Shown: piece after piece, positions 26,009 through 57,450 of the stretch | Position numbering within the stretch: position 1 is the first letter of the stretch | Layout of the letters: each line of letters starts with the position of its first letter | Source of the DNA: Scatophagus argus | Taxonomy: Eukaryota; Chordata; Actinopteri; Scatophagidae | Assembly (NCBI RefSeq): GCF_020382885.2 | Contig: NC_058511.1 | Span: 17,226,504-17,290,503 of the forward strand | DNA: 64,000 nucleotides | Direction of reading: 5' to 3' | Made by a program: the position numbers and the translations under genes | Notes under the pieces: generated by a model | What the model was told of the DNA's origin: nothing | Database searches by the model: none | Seen by the model: the letters and a program-made list of their open reading frames with translations, nothing else

Positions 26009-27310
26009 ACATATTCAAACTCAATGCTTATTATGACGTTGTGCTGCAAAAGGTGTGAAAATTAGCGCGTCTACTCAGGTATCACGTTTTCAGAGCTGGA
26101 GCTGATAAACACTCATGTCTACTGCAGAGTCGTTTCACATGGGAATGAACTGCGATTGTACCCTTTCCCACTGGCATCAAAAGTCGAGAACAACAAGCAA
26201 TTCAAAGGAGATTTGTAATATGATTGTACATGTGGACCCCGTGCAGTAAACAGATCCATGGATGCTGGTGGCTTCACCCAAGGGGCCTCATGTTGATGTA
26301 CAGGGTCTCCCAGCCTCTGACAACAGACAGGCAACTGCACTCCTGAAGCACAGTGGGGATCACACTGTTTTGCCAGGCCGTTATTAAAGAGCTGTTTGTA
26401 TTGCCTGCTGTTTTTTTCATTAGCAGGAATCTTATATCACTGCCTCTGAATATTGCATGAGGTTCAGGGAGGCTTGGTTGTCGTGACACCGCCGTAATAT
26501 TTCACAACAATCAAAGATGGATGAGCCTATTCTTCTAGGTAAATAGAGGGAGGCCTGGCTCTGATGAGGAAGAGCCCAAAGATGGTGACGGTGACACTGA
26601 TGCACTGTAAAGGGGGCTGTAGGAAGACGAAAGGGGGGGAAAGAAAACTCAAAGAGTGATTGAAGTCCATAAAAATGAAAATGCATTGTAAGACAAATGG
26701 AGCAGGCAGAGACGAGAGAGCAAGGTAAATGAGGGGGAAAGAGAGAGGGAGAGGACAAGAGGGGGAGACAGAGCGAGAAATCAAGACAGAGGGAATGACA
26801 GACTGAGGAGGATAAAAAAGCAAGAGATGGGGCTATTAGAGGTTGAGAGAAAGAGTTAGTGAGAGACCCACGCTGCTCCCAGTAATTGAAAAGACACCAG
26901 GACTGATTTAGAGGGTAGCTTAGTTGGGTTTGTTGGGGTGGTGGTGGTTGTGGTGGAGGGTGGAGGGTGGGGGTGGCACACTGCATTGCAGGGTATGAGG
27001 AGAAAGAACAGCCAAACCCCCTGCGGTGTTTTGCTCCACCACCTCTGTAGTCGTTATTAACACAACGTGGTGAAAACGACCCTCCAAGGCCCATAATAAG
27101 CAGTGAGGCTGCAAAAACATTATGGCTAAATCCATACAAGCTAATTATTGTAGGTGTCTCTGCTTCTTTGGCATGAATAATACAGTAAAGTGTAGAATAG
27201 GAAAGGATGGTTTTAAAGCAAAAAGGTAAAATACAGTAATGAAAGTGGGACGAAAGTTCTTGTGTTGCCAAAGGTGAGGTCTGTACAGCACGAAAAACAG
27301 AAGTAGATTA

Positions 27311-27313
<3 letters not shown>

Positions 27314-27343
<30 letters not shown>
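27314..27343. repeat. (GT)n microsatellite
   Basis: About fifteen GT units. Similar tracts at 27575-27598 and 28151-28174 make this a locally GT-rich region. Confidence 0.9.
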
Positions 27344-27344
<1 letters not shown>

Positions 27345-27574
27345 CTGCACAGCCCGAGTATGAAAGTGTAAAGATCAAGTCCTTATAAAAGGTCATCCCT
27401 GCCCTTCTATCATTACACTGCTGTTCACCCTGTACTTTTAACTTTAACAAGAACTGGCCCATTCCTTTAAAATGTTGCCGCTTTTACAGCTGCTAGAAAG
27501 AAAAATATGCTTGCTTAGCTTAATTTAACAACATCCAAAACACATTAAACATTAATGGACTTCTACTCCTTTGT

Positions 27575-27598
27575 CTGTGTGTGTGTGTGTGTGTGTGT
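27575..27598. repeat. (GT)n microsatellite
   Basis: About twelve GT units. Confidence 0.85.
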
Positions 27599-28150
27599 TC
27601 ATAGTAGAAAGTGCCAGAAGCTTTCCCATACTGATGTTATGCCCAGCCCAGCTCACCTTACCCACTTCTTTAACTTGCTAATACAGCTGGACACTACACC
27701 GACAAACATGGCTCCATGTCACTGCACACCTACAGGATACACACCCTCATACACAGACGTCCACACTCCAGCTGTATGTCATAGACCTGTCTCATAAGTG
27801 TGTCTATTCTTTCCAGGGGCGCTGATAGGTGATACCTCTGCCCAGTCAATCCTTCTCGCCTTACTGCCTCTGCTGTGTGCTGCTTCATTTACACGTGAAA
27901 TATTGATGTTCTTAATTTAACCACCAGGGTGCTCAAGTGTCCCCTCCTCCCATGAGAAGACAGGAGGCCTTTTCAAGGGAACCCACAGCCTCAGTGCTGA
28001 CAAAACACCCTTTCTATCTTGGGATTGGTTGAGAGGGTGTGTTTAGTTTTGCTACATTGTTTGCTTGGCATGTAGGATAGCAGCACAAACCAAACAAGTG
28101 GAGTCATATTCTAATGGGTTTTTCCTCTGTTTCATGTCCCACCTGTTCTC

Positions 28151-28174
28151 TGTGTGTGTGTGTGTGTGTGTGTG
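28151..28174. repeat. (TG)n microsatellite
   Basis: About twelve TG units. Confidence 0.85.
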
Positions 28175-28485
28175 CATGCATTTATGTGGTTGATGTACTT
28201 ATTTCTGTACACCTTTCATAGCGTGTACATTGTGAGTGAGTTACAGCCCACATGAAACAGATGGAGTGCTATTTGCTTCAATATATTCACGCGTTTCTTA
28301 GAAAAGCAGTCAGGTAGGGAGGGACTTGTCCCAGATATTAACTGGTGTTCATGGTAGCCAATAGCTTTAGTGCTGAATGTACGCTCCCAGTGCAGAATAA
28401 ATGTCGAAATGCCTTGCCAAACATGGCCCGAGCAGGGTGGGTGGAGTGAATAATCAATGTTCTCCCCCTCCATTAGTAACGCCGG

Positions 28486-28560
28486 ACGTGCCCTTGAGCA
28501 AGGCACCTAACTTTTTCCTTTTTCCTGTCACCCATTGTGCCATGGTCTGACTGATTGTTC
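28486..28560 (+). repeat. Possible SINE body remnant
   Basis: Contains 'cccttgagcaaggcaccta', the conserved phrase that follows the tRNA-like head in many teleost SINEs; the SINE at 45694-45930 carries the same phrase on the other strand. The tRNA-like head itself is not visible, so this is a fragment. Confidence 0.4.
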
Positions 28561-30659
28561 CACAGTGTGGAATTCAAGATTACATAAACAAGACATGAAA
28601 AAATATCAGATTAATTACAATGAAGTATAAAAATGAGACAATACTGGGAAATCATTAAATACACCACTATGAATTTCATTATAAAAATGCGTATTTCATA
28701 ATATCACTTCTCATGACAGGTATCACCCGTGCGCCCCAATTTGCAGTCAGTTACATTTTGTTATTTTGCTTTCCTCCCTGTGCCTCCATTTTGCATGCTG
28801 CGCCATCTTTATGTCACTTATCCACAATGTAAGTGTGAAACACGGAGTGCTGTATGTAGTTCTATTGATTTATCGAAGCTTTGATGTAATGAATTTGGGG
28901 GTGGTCCGCCATGTTGACACCATGCTTACAGCCTTGGTTTAACACAGCTACACATGCTACCAAACTAGCTAACTAATTAGCTTGGTAAGATGAACAGCCA
29001 GTGTTAACAGCTTGAGCTAACGGTCATATTCAGCTGATGTGATTCTAAAAATGTTTCTCATAGAAGGACACATACACTTTTGTGAAGAGCAAAAAAAAAA
29101 AAAAAACAAAAAAAAAAACAAACAATATTATTCACGCCAGCAGGACTTAATTAGCTAACTGGCATGCAATTGCATAAAAACTGGAGAGGAGGATGTGTGA
29201 TAAGACCGTTGTCATTAAAATGGAAATTCTGAAATAAAAACCAACATTAAATAAAGTATCACCAAAACAAAAAAACACACATTCTGAATATCCTATAACT
29301 CCAATAAAACTAAACCATACCTAAAGTAAGAATGAAGTAACACTTCATAATAATCAATTTAGTTTGAACAGTTTACTAAATTAATTAGTCATTTATCTGT
29401 TCATTTACCTGTTTCACATTATTCATTCATGACTATTAATTTCTATCTTACATATATTTAAAACGTTGAACACATTGGGACTTGAGAAGAGAGCTCTGCT
29501 ATTTTCTTTCCAATGTAAATGTCAAGGTTTGAGCATCTGACTCTTCGATATGTCAGAGAACAGCAGAGCTTCAGTCCCAGCTGTCAGTCAACTTCACTGC
29601 TGTTCCTATTGGCTCAGCTGGTGCTGCAGGGAGGGGCAAGGCAGACTGAGTGCATTAGTTTTCCGAATTTTCTTCAAAATAAAACACCATGGCTGTTATA
29701 AAGGGATGATAGACATGCTTCCCATTTACTGGCAATATTTGGGTGGGGTTTCTCATAACCCACACTTTCCTTTACTTAAGTTTCTCTGATTAATGCCAGC
29801 AAGACTCATTTCTCCAGAGCTAAATGGCATCTAGTTTAAAACAGATCTACAGAGATAATGAGTGTACGAAGAATGCAGAGAATGTTCTGTTTTTCCCCTT
29901 GAAAGCAGAACCCCACCCCATCTCTGTGTAGAAAGAATAAGGTGTGTTTATTCCTGTGTATAGGGGTATGATTAAGGGAAGTGCTTGCTTCATGCTGTAG
30001 GTGGATGGAGGGCTGTCTCAGTCTATCTTTGCTCCTTTCTAAACATGGTCAAATTACAGTCCAAATATAGTAAAACAATGCAGCTCTTATATGACTTTTT
30101 AGACATTTATATAGTGTAGAGTCAAAGGGACTGCAAAGGCCTTCCTGCCACTGCATGCTGTTTAAAAAGTGCACACGGCAGTAGTGTTGTGGCCTGGTTT
30201 GCCTTACTAGGACAAGCCAATATGGAGCCATCAGCAGAAGCAAGAGGGTTTGTTAAAACTCCCACTTGCCTTTTCAAAAACCTCCAACATCCCAGTTACA
30301 GCATGTTCCTGTTGCCTAGCAACCAGCCCAGTCTTGGGAGAGAAGAGACGCGTCATAGATGTGTATGCATATCCAGGGCTAAGTGCGAGAGCAAACACTC
30401 TGTGCTGTCTCTCCCTCCCCTGTGAGCAGCTCACTCTCCACAACTTCTCTGCCATGTAACACAGCACACAATTACACACCGAGGCCTGCCTCTGCTGAAC
30501 ATCACCCAATGACACGGCACATGGAGAGAACGATGCTTAGAATCATTTATTATTGACACAATTGGCTCGCCGGTAAACAACATACAGACTTGTTATGCTA
30601 TGCTTGTTATGCTTGTGGATCATTTTCACAATAGAGCATAAGAAAGATGACATAAGACA

Positions 30660-31319
30660 TGATAAAGTTCATGGTCTTTTATTTGAAAAAAAAAAATAAA
30701 GACTAGCATGTACAACTTGGAATGAATGTAAACTGAACTCAGATGAACAGCTGCGAAGACTGGTGCACTGACACTCCTAACAGCATGCGCTGCAAACACA
30801 GTACACCCCTCACTATGCTCTTGTCTGAGTCGAGAAACAGAAGAAGAAAAAGAAAAGTGAAGGCCAGTGATTCTCTCTTGCAAGAAAAGAGGACAGACAC
30901 TCCATCTCAGCAAAAAAAAGAAAGAAAAAAAAACATAGAAAGCTCACCGTAAGACTCTTATGTCCCCCCCCCCTCCTTCGAAAGGGCAGGACGCACAACT
31001 ACTAAGATGGCTGTCCAAATAACATAACAAAAACAAAAGAACATGCCAAACATTTGAAAATGTATTTTTGTACATTGTTTTTTTTCTCTTTTTATCTAGC
31101 ATACAATTAAGTCCCATTCCACTTAAACGCTTGAGTTAGAACCTGGTATATTCTCTCATCTTAACAGTACAGGGTTCCTCTCCAAATACAAAAAACTGTA
31201 CCAAACCAACAAGAGGACAGCTTATAGTGGAATCAGCACGCTCTGGTAGCCCGGAGGAGGGATGAGGAGTGGGGGGTTAGTGCTCCGGTCTCAAGCTGCA
31301 TGCATGAAGAACAGAAAAC

Positions 31320-31350
<31 letters not shown>

Positions 31351-31743
31351 AAGAAGAGATGGCCAGCCCAGACATTAACCACTAGCAAATGGAACTGGAA
31401 GGAGTTCGCCAAATGCTTTGCTTTAGTCTGAAGGTAGTAGTTACAGGGTTTGTTGTTATTATTTTTACTTGTTATGTACTGATGCTAAATTGATCTCCGG
31501 GGGGAGGGGACAGGATCACTAACCATCATTTTCATGCAGATATTTTTTGTATATTTTTTTTTTTGTATATTTTTCTTGTGTGGACAGAAGGATATTTTAT
31601 TTCAACATTCAATTATTTTCTATACAGAAACAGTATGAATAAATGAACATTTTTTTTTCCCAAGAGGTAAGTAAAACATTTTGATTTTTTTTTCTCTTTT
31701 TTCTTTTTTCTTCTAAGAGGGGACAGGATGGGGCGGGCAAGCT
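30660..31743 (-). other. calm1: Calmodulin 3' UTR
   Basis: Non-coding sequence following the TGA. It is T- and A-rich, with a GA microsatellite at 31319-31350 (CT on the mRNA strand) and several poly-T/poly-A runs. An AATAAA on the minus strand at 30678-30683 gives a UTR of about 1.1 kb, a plausible length for a CALM mRNA. Another signal near 30544 would lengthen it slightly. Confidence 0.55.
31319..31350. repeat. (GA)n microsatellite inside the calmodulin 3' UTR
   Basis: GA repeats with a few AA interruptions; they would be transcribed as a CU-rich tract in the mRNA. Confidence 0.8.
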
Positions 31744-43188
<11,445 letters not shown>

Positions 43189-43300
43189 GTCGGATGGGTT
43201 GTGTGCTTGTTGGTCTGTGGAAGCAGACTAGGAGTGTGGTCGTTCCTTAGATGGAGTTCCACTGGCGGGATAGGAGTGTGTATATTGGCCGTGGCCAGAA
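43189..43300 (-). promoter_or_regulatory. calm1: Calmodulin 5' UTR and probable core promoter
   Basis: On the minus strand a CCAAT followed directly by ATATAC lies near 43279-43287, about 95 bp before the ATG. It could be a CCAAT box joined to a weak TATA-like element. The transcription start is not visible and could lie further upstream. Confidence 0.35.
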
Positions 43301-44284
43301 TGGGGATTGCCTATGTATCCCTCCGCCACACTAGCACTGATCACTCACTTCCCTATTTCAATTCAGGGCTGCCGCAGCAGCACAGGCCTTCAAGAAGACA
43401 TGCCAATCATTGGGGCTAAAACGCCTGCAGTGCATGGAGGGCATCCTTACACTCATATTAATGTACATGACTGGAGATGCAGTGGATAATCAGTTCATCA
43501 TTGCTAAACCTGTGTTTGTATGATTATTGTTTCTACAAGATGTGCCATAAGACTGTTGCCCATATGATAGCATTTCTAGGTACATAAAACCCATTGTACA
43601 CATAGAGATCAAACCTCTAAAAGTTAATATGCTGTCACCATGCTTATTTTCTGAACCTCTGGCCTTCATCACACGACACAATGCTTAAGTCATGTGAGGA
43701 TAAATTCCTGTAAGGGAAAGGCTGAACGGCTGCTTTTTCATACATGCTAATACTTTTAATCACACCGGTGTTTGTTCTATAATTTTGATGACTGTACATA
43801 CTTCTTGATATCTGTTTCCATATTTTGTGCACTATATGCTGGAGAATAACACTTGTAAGAAGCAATATTCTATGGAATTTGGAGCTATAAAGCTAAAAAT
43901 TAGACCCAAACAGTTACTGAAGCATTTTGCTTTACATCAAGAGCTTTATGATCTTTAGCGGGTTAAAAAACTATAGCTGAACTTAGCAGTCATCATCCTT
44001 ATCATCATCAATGTCCTAACCAAGAAGATAGTCCCATATGTAAATGAGCAGGGCACACAAAGTTGTTTTTCCTGACTTTTAATAATTCTAGAAAGACCTG
44101 AATGGCTTGTTCATCTGTGAACTCCTCCCTATCCCCCTCTGAAAATTAACACAAGTCATAGCAATATAAGATTAGTTTCTGTCATGAAAAAAATAAAATA
44201 AAAAAATCAACAACCAAAAGTTACTGGGAGAGATACAATGCAGAGACAAAAAAGCCAGTGACTCAAAACTTGAGTCTTATATTT

Positions 44285-44410
44285 CAGATAAGATGAACTT
44301 TATTGATCCCACAGCGGGGAAATTCACTTGTCATGGCAGCTCACAAGAGCAGAATAGAGTGCAAAAAGCAAAAGTGTGCAAAACAGTTTCAAAAATAAAA
44401 AGAGTTATAA
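44285..44410 (-). repeat. Teleost LINE-type 3' end
   Basis: Read on the minus strand, GAATTTCCCCGCTGTGGGAT is followed by CAATAAAGTTCATCTTATCT, the characteristic 3' end of a teleost non-LTR element. It is related to the copy at 9367-9415. No coding part is left. Confidence 0.6.
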
Positions 44411-44884
44411 ATTAACAGTTTTGAAATAAACACTGTACAATATAATGCTATTCATGTTAGCATAGTGGTGAAAGGTGATTGGGGGTAAGTGTTGCACAAT
44501 ACTGTAAGGATATTTAGGTCTAGCAATAATAGATTCATTAATTAAGGATTTATCTGTGTATTTGCAACTGTATTGCCTTATGGTGCAATTTTGAACACTT
44601 TAATCAAACACAGGCTTGAGAAAATGGACACTGTGCCTTTAAATTAGAGCTGATCATTGTGAGACGTCTTCATTAAATATATCGAATAATTAACTTTGAA
44701 CGTAAATGATTAAATCCACAATGGTGCATTATGAATCTTCCATCTATCCATTTGACTTCTCATTCCAAAAAGAGAGTTACATTCTTTCAACACAGGGCAC
44801 TAGTTTGCAGTCGCGGACGAATATCTCTTGTGTAGAAGGCAGCCTGGTTGACACTGGAGAATTTGCTGTGCTGGTGTGTGATGG

Positions 44885-45040
44885 CGTTTCTGATTGGCTG
44901 CTGCAGACCTGCAATATTATACTCCATGTGTCGGCCGCAGCGATTGGCTGCAAGGGACCTGCATTGCACCAGGCAGTGGCACTTGATGGAAATATAATAA
45001 ATATAAATACAGGAACCTAAAAAAACAACGCACCTTTAGC
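44885..45040 (+). promoter_or_regulatory. Promoter-like patch without an assigned gene
   Basis: Two identical GATTGGCTGC blocks (inverted CCAAT) lie near 44890 and 44951, followed by a TATA-like ATAAATATAAATAC near 44996 and then a CpG- and pyrimidine-containing segment. A further ATTGGCTAC is at about 45176. Spacing fits a TATA promoter reading to the right, but no credible ORF follows. It could serve an unannotated non-coding RNA, act on calmodulin 1.7 kb away, or be chance. Confidence 0.3.
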
Positions 45041-45587
45041 GGCGTCTTTTCTCCACCTTAGTGAAGCCTGTAATTATTTTTATTTGTTTAGACGCAACAG
45101 AAAGAACATGCGCCAGGTTCAATTGTGCGGAGAAAATGTTTGATAGGCTCGATATGGGAAGTGCGCAGACTTACTATTGGCTACTACAAGGTCTGGTAGG
45201 CCTACGTAAAATTAACAACGAAGCATGGCAGGGCTGCTACCGATTTTATGAGGCGGTACACAACTGGGGCGCGTTGCATTTCATGTAATAAATAAGCGTG
45301 TTGTTTCGTGTAGTCAAGCTAACATGTCTGCCTCCGTAATACAACACAGTAAACTTCAGAATGACGGCGCAGAATTTGGCCAAGCAGATAGTATCGCTGT
45401 GTTGTCATAATCCACACACACACACATCAGTCCTCCAGCCTGTAAGAATGTGTTAAATGTACCTGACAGAAGCACCACCCAGCGGACGAAGTGTAAAGAT
45501 AGTGAGCAGTTATTCAGGAAGGAAGCGCTTTGACAAAGACATGTAAAATGTGTTATGAAAGCTATGGGCCTTATGCGTAGGCTCAGT

Positions 45588-45632
45588 GATATATATACGT
45601 ATGTATATATATACGTATATATATATATATAA
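45588..45632. repeat. AT-rich palindromic simple repeat
   Basis: Alternating (TA)n interrupted by three TACGTA palindromes, able to form hairpins. Confidence 0.8.
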
Positions 45633-45693
45633 GTTTTGAGTAAAATAGTGGGCTGTTGAAATATTTCTAAACTCATAGGTTTGTTTCTAGAAG

Positions 45694-45930
45694 AAGAATG
45701 GCTTTATTGACAGTATATATATTTTACACACACCCACTGAGTTTGTCTTCTGCATTTAACCCATCCTTAGTTGAACACACACATGCAATATCCAGGGAGC
45801 AAATTGGGGATTAAGTGCCTTGCTCAAGGGGACATCAGCTCGGGGTGTCCTGCCCTTCCGGTGGGGGAATCGAACTGGCGACTTTCTGAGCACAAGCTGC
45901 TTCTTCAACCTCTAGGCCACAGTTGCCCCC
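45694..45930 (-). mobile_element. tRNA-derived SINE
   Basis: On the minus strand the element starts GGGGGCAACTGTGGCCTAGA. It has an RNA polymerase III A box TGGCCTAGAGG (45909-45919) and a B box AGTTCGATTCCC (45864-45875) about 34 nt apart, as in a tRNA head. The body contains CCTTGAGCAAGGCACTTAA, a phrase shared by many teleost SINEs. It ends near 45694 in an A/T-rich tail. It is non-coding and mobilised in trans by LINE proteins (family knowledge). No clear target-site duplication was identified. Confidence 0.75.
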
Positions 45931-48565
45931 AGAGCTGTTCTTATTAAAAGAATAGAAGACCTCTGAACACTGTGAAAAGAACTCACAATATATTTTATAT
46001 ACATGTTCAAGGTTGTTAAAAGTCATCTTACTGTCCTCAACACTGATACAAGAGACAAGAGCGGGTAATAAGGTAACTGACCCATAGCCCAACAGCAATG
46101 CTTCAAATGACGAATGTTCTGTGAGATAATGCCCTGTATGATAATGCAAAGCAATAAGCTCAGTCTGGACTTTTGCACTAGTCCATCAGTCATTGTCATT
46201 TCTGCCTGTTGGGCTTCTTCACGTGCTAAGAAACTGAGCTGTACATATCATACATATTCACTGTAGACGTTCTCATTTCTTCATGTGTTTGCTTTTTGTG
46301 TGTCTTGTATTTGTTTCTGGGGCCCTTTTGCTTTTTGCCCCCCTCTTTTTTTCCCCAATTGAACTAAGCTCCCATGCTGTACCAAAACAATTGCCACTAA
46401 TCTAATCTACAGGGTAATCATGCAATGGAATCATTTACTGTCATTTATCAGCAAATCCATGAATAACATTAGGTTTAAGAACATCTCATGAGTCATAGAT
46501 TTAAGGATGTTCATACTGATAAAGTGTTTACACAGGTTATTATAACAAGAATATAATGGGGAAGTTCATTATTCTTTCAACTTGTCATCAATCATAGCTT
46601 ATCTTTTTTCCTGTGAATTCCAGGAAGCCTAGCTATTCCACTGTTTACAGCTAATCTAGATTAAAAAACACTTAAAAAAAAAAGAAAAAAGAAAAAAGCA
46701 TATTGGTTTATTTTCCATGTTAATTCATTCAAAATCTTTGCAAACATTTTAGCACTACATAGCAAATCTCAGTTCAGTCCAGGCTGTTTGCAGTCCTCTC
46801 GTCAGGTCCAGTAACTGTAACTCGAGTTGAGCTATTTCATGTGTTAATCTCCTGGAACTAATTGAGACGTTCTTGTTCTGTGTTTTGGCCTGTTTAACAG
46901 CTATTACATAAGCAGATATACATTTTCTTGCTGCTTTGCGTCTCTCCCAGTCTATGCTTCCCTCACATGGGCACAAACACAAATATCTTCTCTCTCTGCA
47001 GACATTCACAGTGAGGATGTGAAGGATGATTTAACTAGTCACTGACAGAGATAATGCTCTTATGACTGTATCCCAGGCACTGGGAATGGCAAGAGTTCAG
47101 TTTGCTCGCCTTAAAAACCCCTGTTGCCCTGAAGCCATATAATATAGGAACTTGAGTGTTTGCTAATAATTAGTCAGCACCTGCACATGAGTTTGAATAG
47201 GAATAAAGTTGATTCTTGTAGGAGATGCTAGGCAAATATAGCTTAAAGACATTTACCCTAAATTGATCTTTGCCACATTTATACTAAATACAAAAAAATG
47301 CAACAGTATCTAAAACACCTGCACGGCAGCAATATTTTAGCCAATATGTTTTCCTTTGAAAGGCCCTCATCCCCTGATGTGTTGGTGGACTTATCCTGAA
47401 AACAAGGCTTTTATGCAGAGCACTATTATCTGAAGCACAATCTGGGGCACATTGTGAATGAACAATACCATGAATGTGACCTTTCAGAAAGTGGCAACAC
47501 TATGATCAGCCCTGCTGAAATGCCCGACAGAGGATTTGCCTTGAGCTGACAGGGCAAGCGCCCCATCAGAACACACACCCCTCTTCTTGTGACCATCCAA
47601 GCCTCTCTGGCCCAGTACACCATGCTCGATTTAAATGTTTTTTTGTTTCTTTTTCTTCCATTTGCTGAATGTGCTGCGATGTACGAGCTGTGGTTGAAAT
47701 GCGTGACTGATTTAATAAGGAGAGTGTTTCCGAGGAGGGGGCTGCAGCAGTAGCTGCGTTCTCACTCCAGCTCAGAGATGGCCCTGTAAAGTGGTTCGAT
47801 GCCTACTGCATGGGGCCACTTTCTGCTGAGCACTGGGTTACACACGGCTCCACATCAAGAGGAATTAAATCAACGCCGCTGTTCTCGGCATGTCAAGACT
47901 GCAGCAAGGGGCAGCTTAGCTGGATTTGCTTTAACGTGCTGTGAGAACGTGCAGGCTGGTTTGAATGGAAGACAGCAAATCAGAGCAGAGACTTCACTCA
48001 TCCCCCACCACTTATATACTGTGTATTATATGCAGAAACCAAAATGTAATAAATTCACTCAAACTTCTATTGCTTTGAAACCATAAAACCGTGAGGGTGT
48101 TTTATCTCATTCTGTCGACCCTGAGATTTAATTATGCGCATCTGTGCTGTTGTCAAGTGTGTGGGAGTCATATAGAATATTCTAGTAATTAGTGAATAAT
48201 GTGTCTTTTAAAAGAGGGGATGGGCAATCCCCTCAGGCCTGTTTCAGCTCTCTCTCTTAAAATAATCCTCACAAAGTATGTGAGGGAGACGCAAGAAGAA
48301 AAAAAAAACATGACGTAAAAACATTTGTATATTGATACAACTGATTCTGTTTGTGTCACCAAGGGTGACAAAACAGAGACTGAACTAATTGAATAATTTA
48401 TGTAATTAATTATCTCAAGATATTACAGCACAGAGATGAACTCAGTATGCAGGGATCTAATAAGAAGCGGACGCTAACAGATGCTGCCTCTGTTCAAACA
48501 TGATTTGAGAGGGTGCAAATAAAAAGGATGAAAACAGATGACTAGGATTAAGTGTTTTTCTGTCT

Positions 48566-48571
48566 TTTATT
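48566..48571 (-). promoter_or_regulatory. psmc1: psmc1 polyadenylation signal
   Basis: AATAAA on the minus strand, about 180 nt downstream of the stop codon; it gives a short 3' UTR. Confidence 0.6.
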
Positions 48572-48752
48572 ATTGTTTTACATATAATGGTGACAGCAGA
48601 GTAGGATAAGCCAGACATGACATGCACAAAATATATCAAAACTCTCTCTGGGAAAACTGACAACTCAACTGCCGTCTTCTTTCTTTCACACAGCAACAGA
48701 CAGAGAAGGGGTGAGGATGGGGGTGAGAGTGAAGCGAATAAAAATTTGAAGG

Positions 48753-56557
<7,805 letters not shown>

Positions 56558-56640
56558 TGTTACTTGTCGCTCTGAAGTGACGTCAGAAGGTACGGTATCT
56601 CTATAGGACCAAAAAAGCGCTGTCGCTAGAGTAGTCCACC
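56558..56640 (-). promoter_or_regulatory. psmc1: psmc1 5' UTR/promoter with a perfect CRE
   Basis: TGACGTCA, the full palindromic cAMP-response element, lies at 56578-56585, only about 20 bp before the start codon. It is therefore in the 5' UTR or at the transcription start. No TATA box is evident. Regulation by CREB/ATF factors is inferred from the motif only. Confidence 0.5.
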
Positions 56641-57249
56641 ACAAAAGTACCCGAAAAATGTGCCTTCAGTACAAATCTGTATAGTTAAGGTTTCATTCGT
56701 AAATTGAAACAGTGACGTTTTAGGGGACCAATCAGAAAGTTTCCATGCAAACAATAAGTTCAGCCTTTTAAACGATTTCTTATATTTCTTTTATTTCAAA
56801 TAACTTCTCAGAAATTATGACAACGCCATGGATATTTTTACTGACACGTTTTCCTGTAGATTTACAGAAACACAATAGCTTTATGCTCCACTAACTGAAT
56901 TAAGTGAAAATAGTGTAATTTGATGATATACCTCGAAGTCTATGAATTTCAGTTTAGCTTTCACAGTTGTCCATATATGAACTTCCTGGTCTAATAAAAA
57001 TAGCATGTTTTGTGTTGTTAATAATGTTTTTCCTTTGAACTTTATTAAACTCATTTTAAGAAGTCACGTGTCATGTTGTCCTGGTTGCTTGTACATTTTG
57101 GCTGACTATTTATGTGGGTCATCATTAGAGCATGTACAGAAGCGACTGGTCCACTTATTCTTGTATTTTCCACCAGACAGAAAGCGGAAAATTGTATGTC
57201 ATGAAGATGAACAAAAGAACCAATGTGGTTAACGGGGGTGTAGTTACAG

Positions 57250-57450
57250 CTGTGATTCAGGAAGTACAGCAGGGTGTCCACTAATTGGAAGGTCGACAGT
57301 TTGAGCCACTGCTCCAGCTACATGTCAAAGTGTCCTTGGGCAAGATACTGACCCCAAATTGCTCCTCATTCCAATGGTGTGTGAGAATGGCTGAACACAG
57401 AAATAATAATATCATACGGTGCTTTGGATAGAAAGCACCATATTGTTTCT
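57250..57450 (+). mobile_element. Degenerate tRNA-derived SINE
   Basis: A weak B-box-like 'ggtcgacagtttgagcc' is followed by 'gtccttgggcaagatactg', the SINE body phrase, and then by 'cggtgctttggatagaaag', which resembles the conserved LINE-related tail. The head is too diverged to define an A box. It is a different subfamily from the copy at 45694. Confidence 0.6.

Larger units (their letters stand above)
20100..30660. other. Gene-poor intergenic DNA downstream of calmodulin
   Basis: No supported exons. It holds several microsatellites (listed separately), poly-T at 24511-24530, poly-A near 29090-29120, and a possible SINE remnant at 28486-28560. Two patches look non-random and could be regulatory (21755-21860 and 24330-24375). 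The long minus-strand ORF at 26432-27271 reads through purine/pyrimidine-rich low complexity and is not a credible gene. Confidence 0.55.
43301..48560. other. Intergenic DNA between psmc1 and calmodulin
   Basis: No supported coding exon. In human NRDE2 lies between PSMC1 and CALM1; I found nothing resembling it here. The segment holds a LINE tail, a promoter-like patch at 44885-45040, an AT-rich palindromic microsatellite at 45588-45632 and a SINE at 45694-45930. Confidence 0.6.

Noticed and set aside
26432..27271. 279-aa minus-strand ORF
   Set aside because: Composition is driven by GA-rich and GGT-rich low complexity on the plus strand; there is no recognisable domain and no splice context. 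Chance ORF.
45694..45930. Functional tRNA gene
   Set aside because: A and B boxes are present, but the cloverleaf is imperfect and the head is fused to a SINE body; this is a retroposon, not a tRNA gene.
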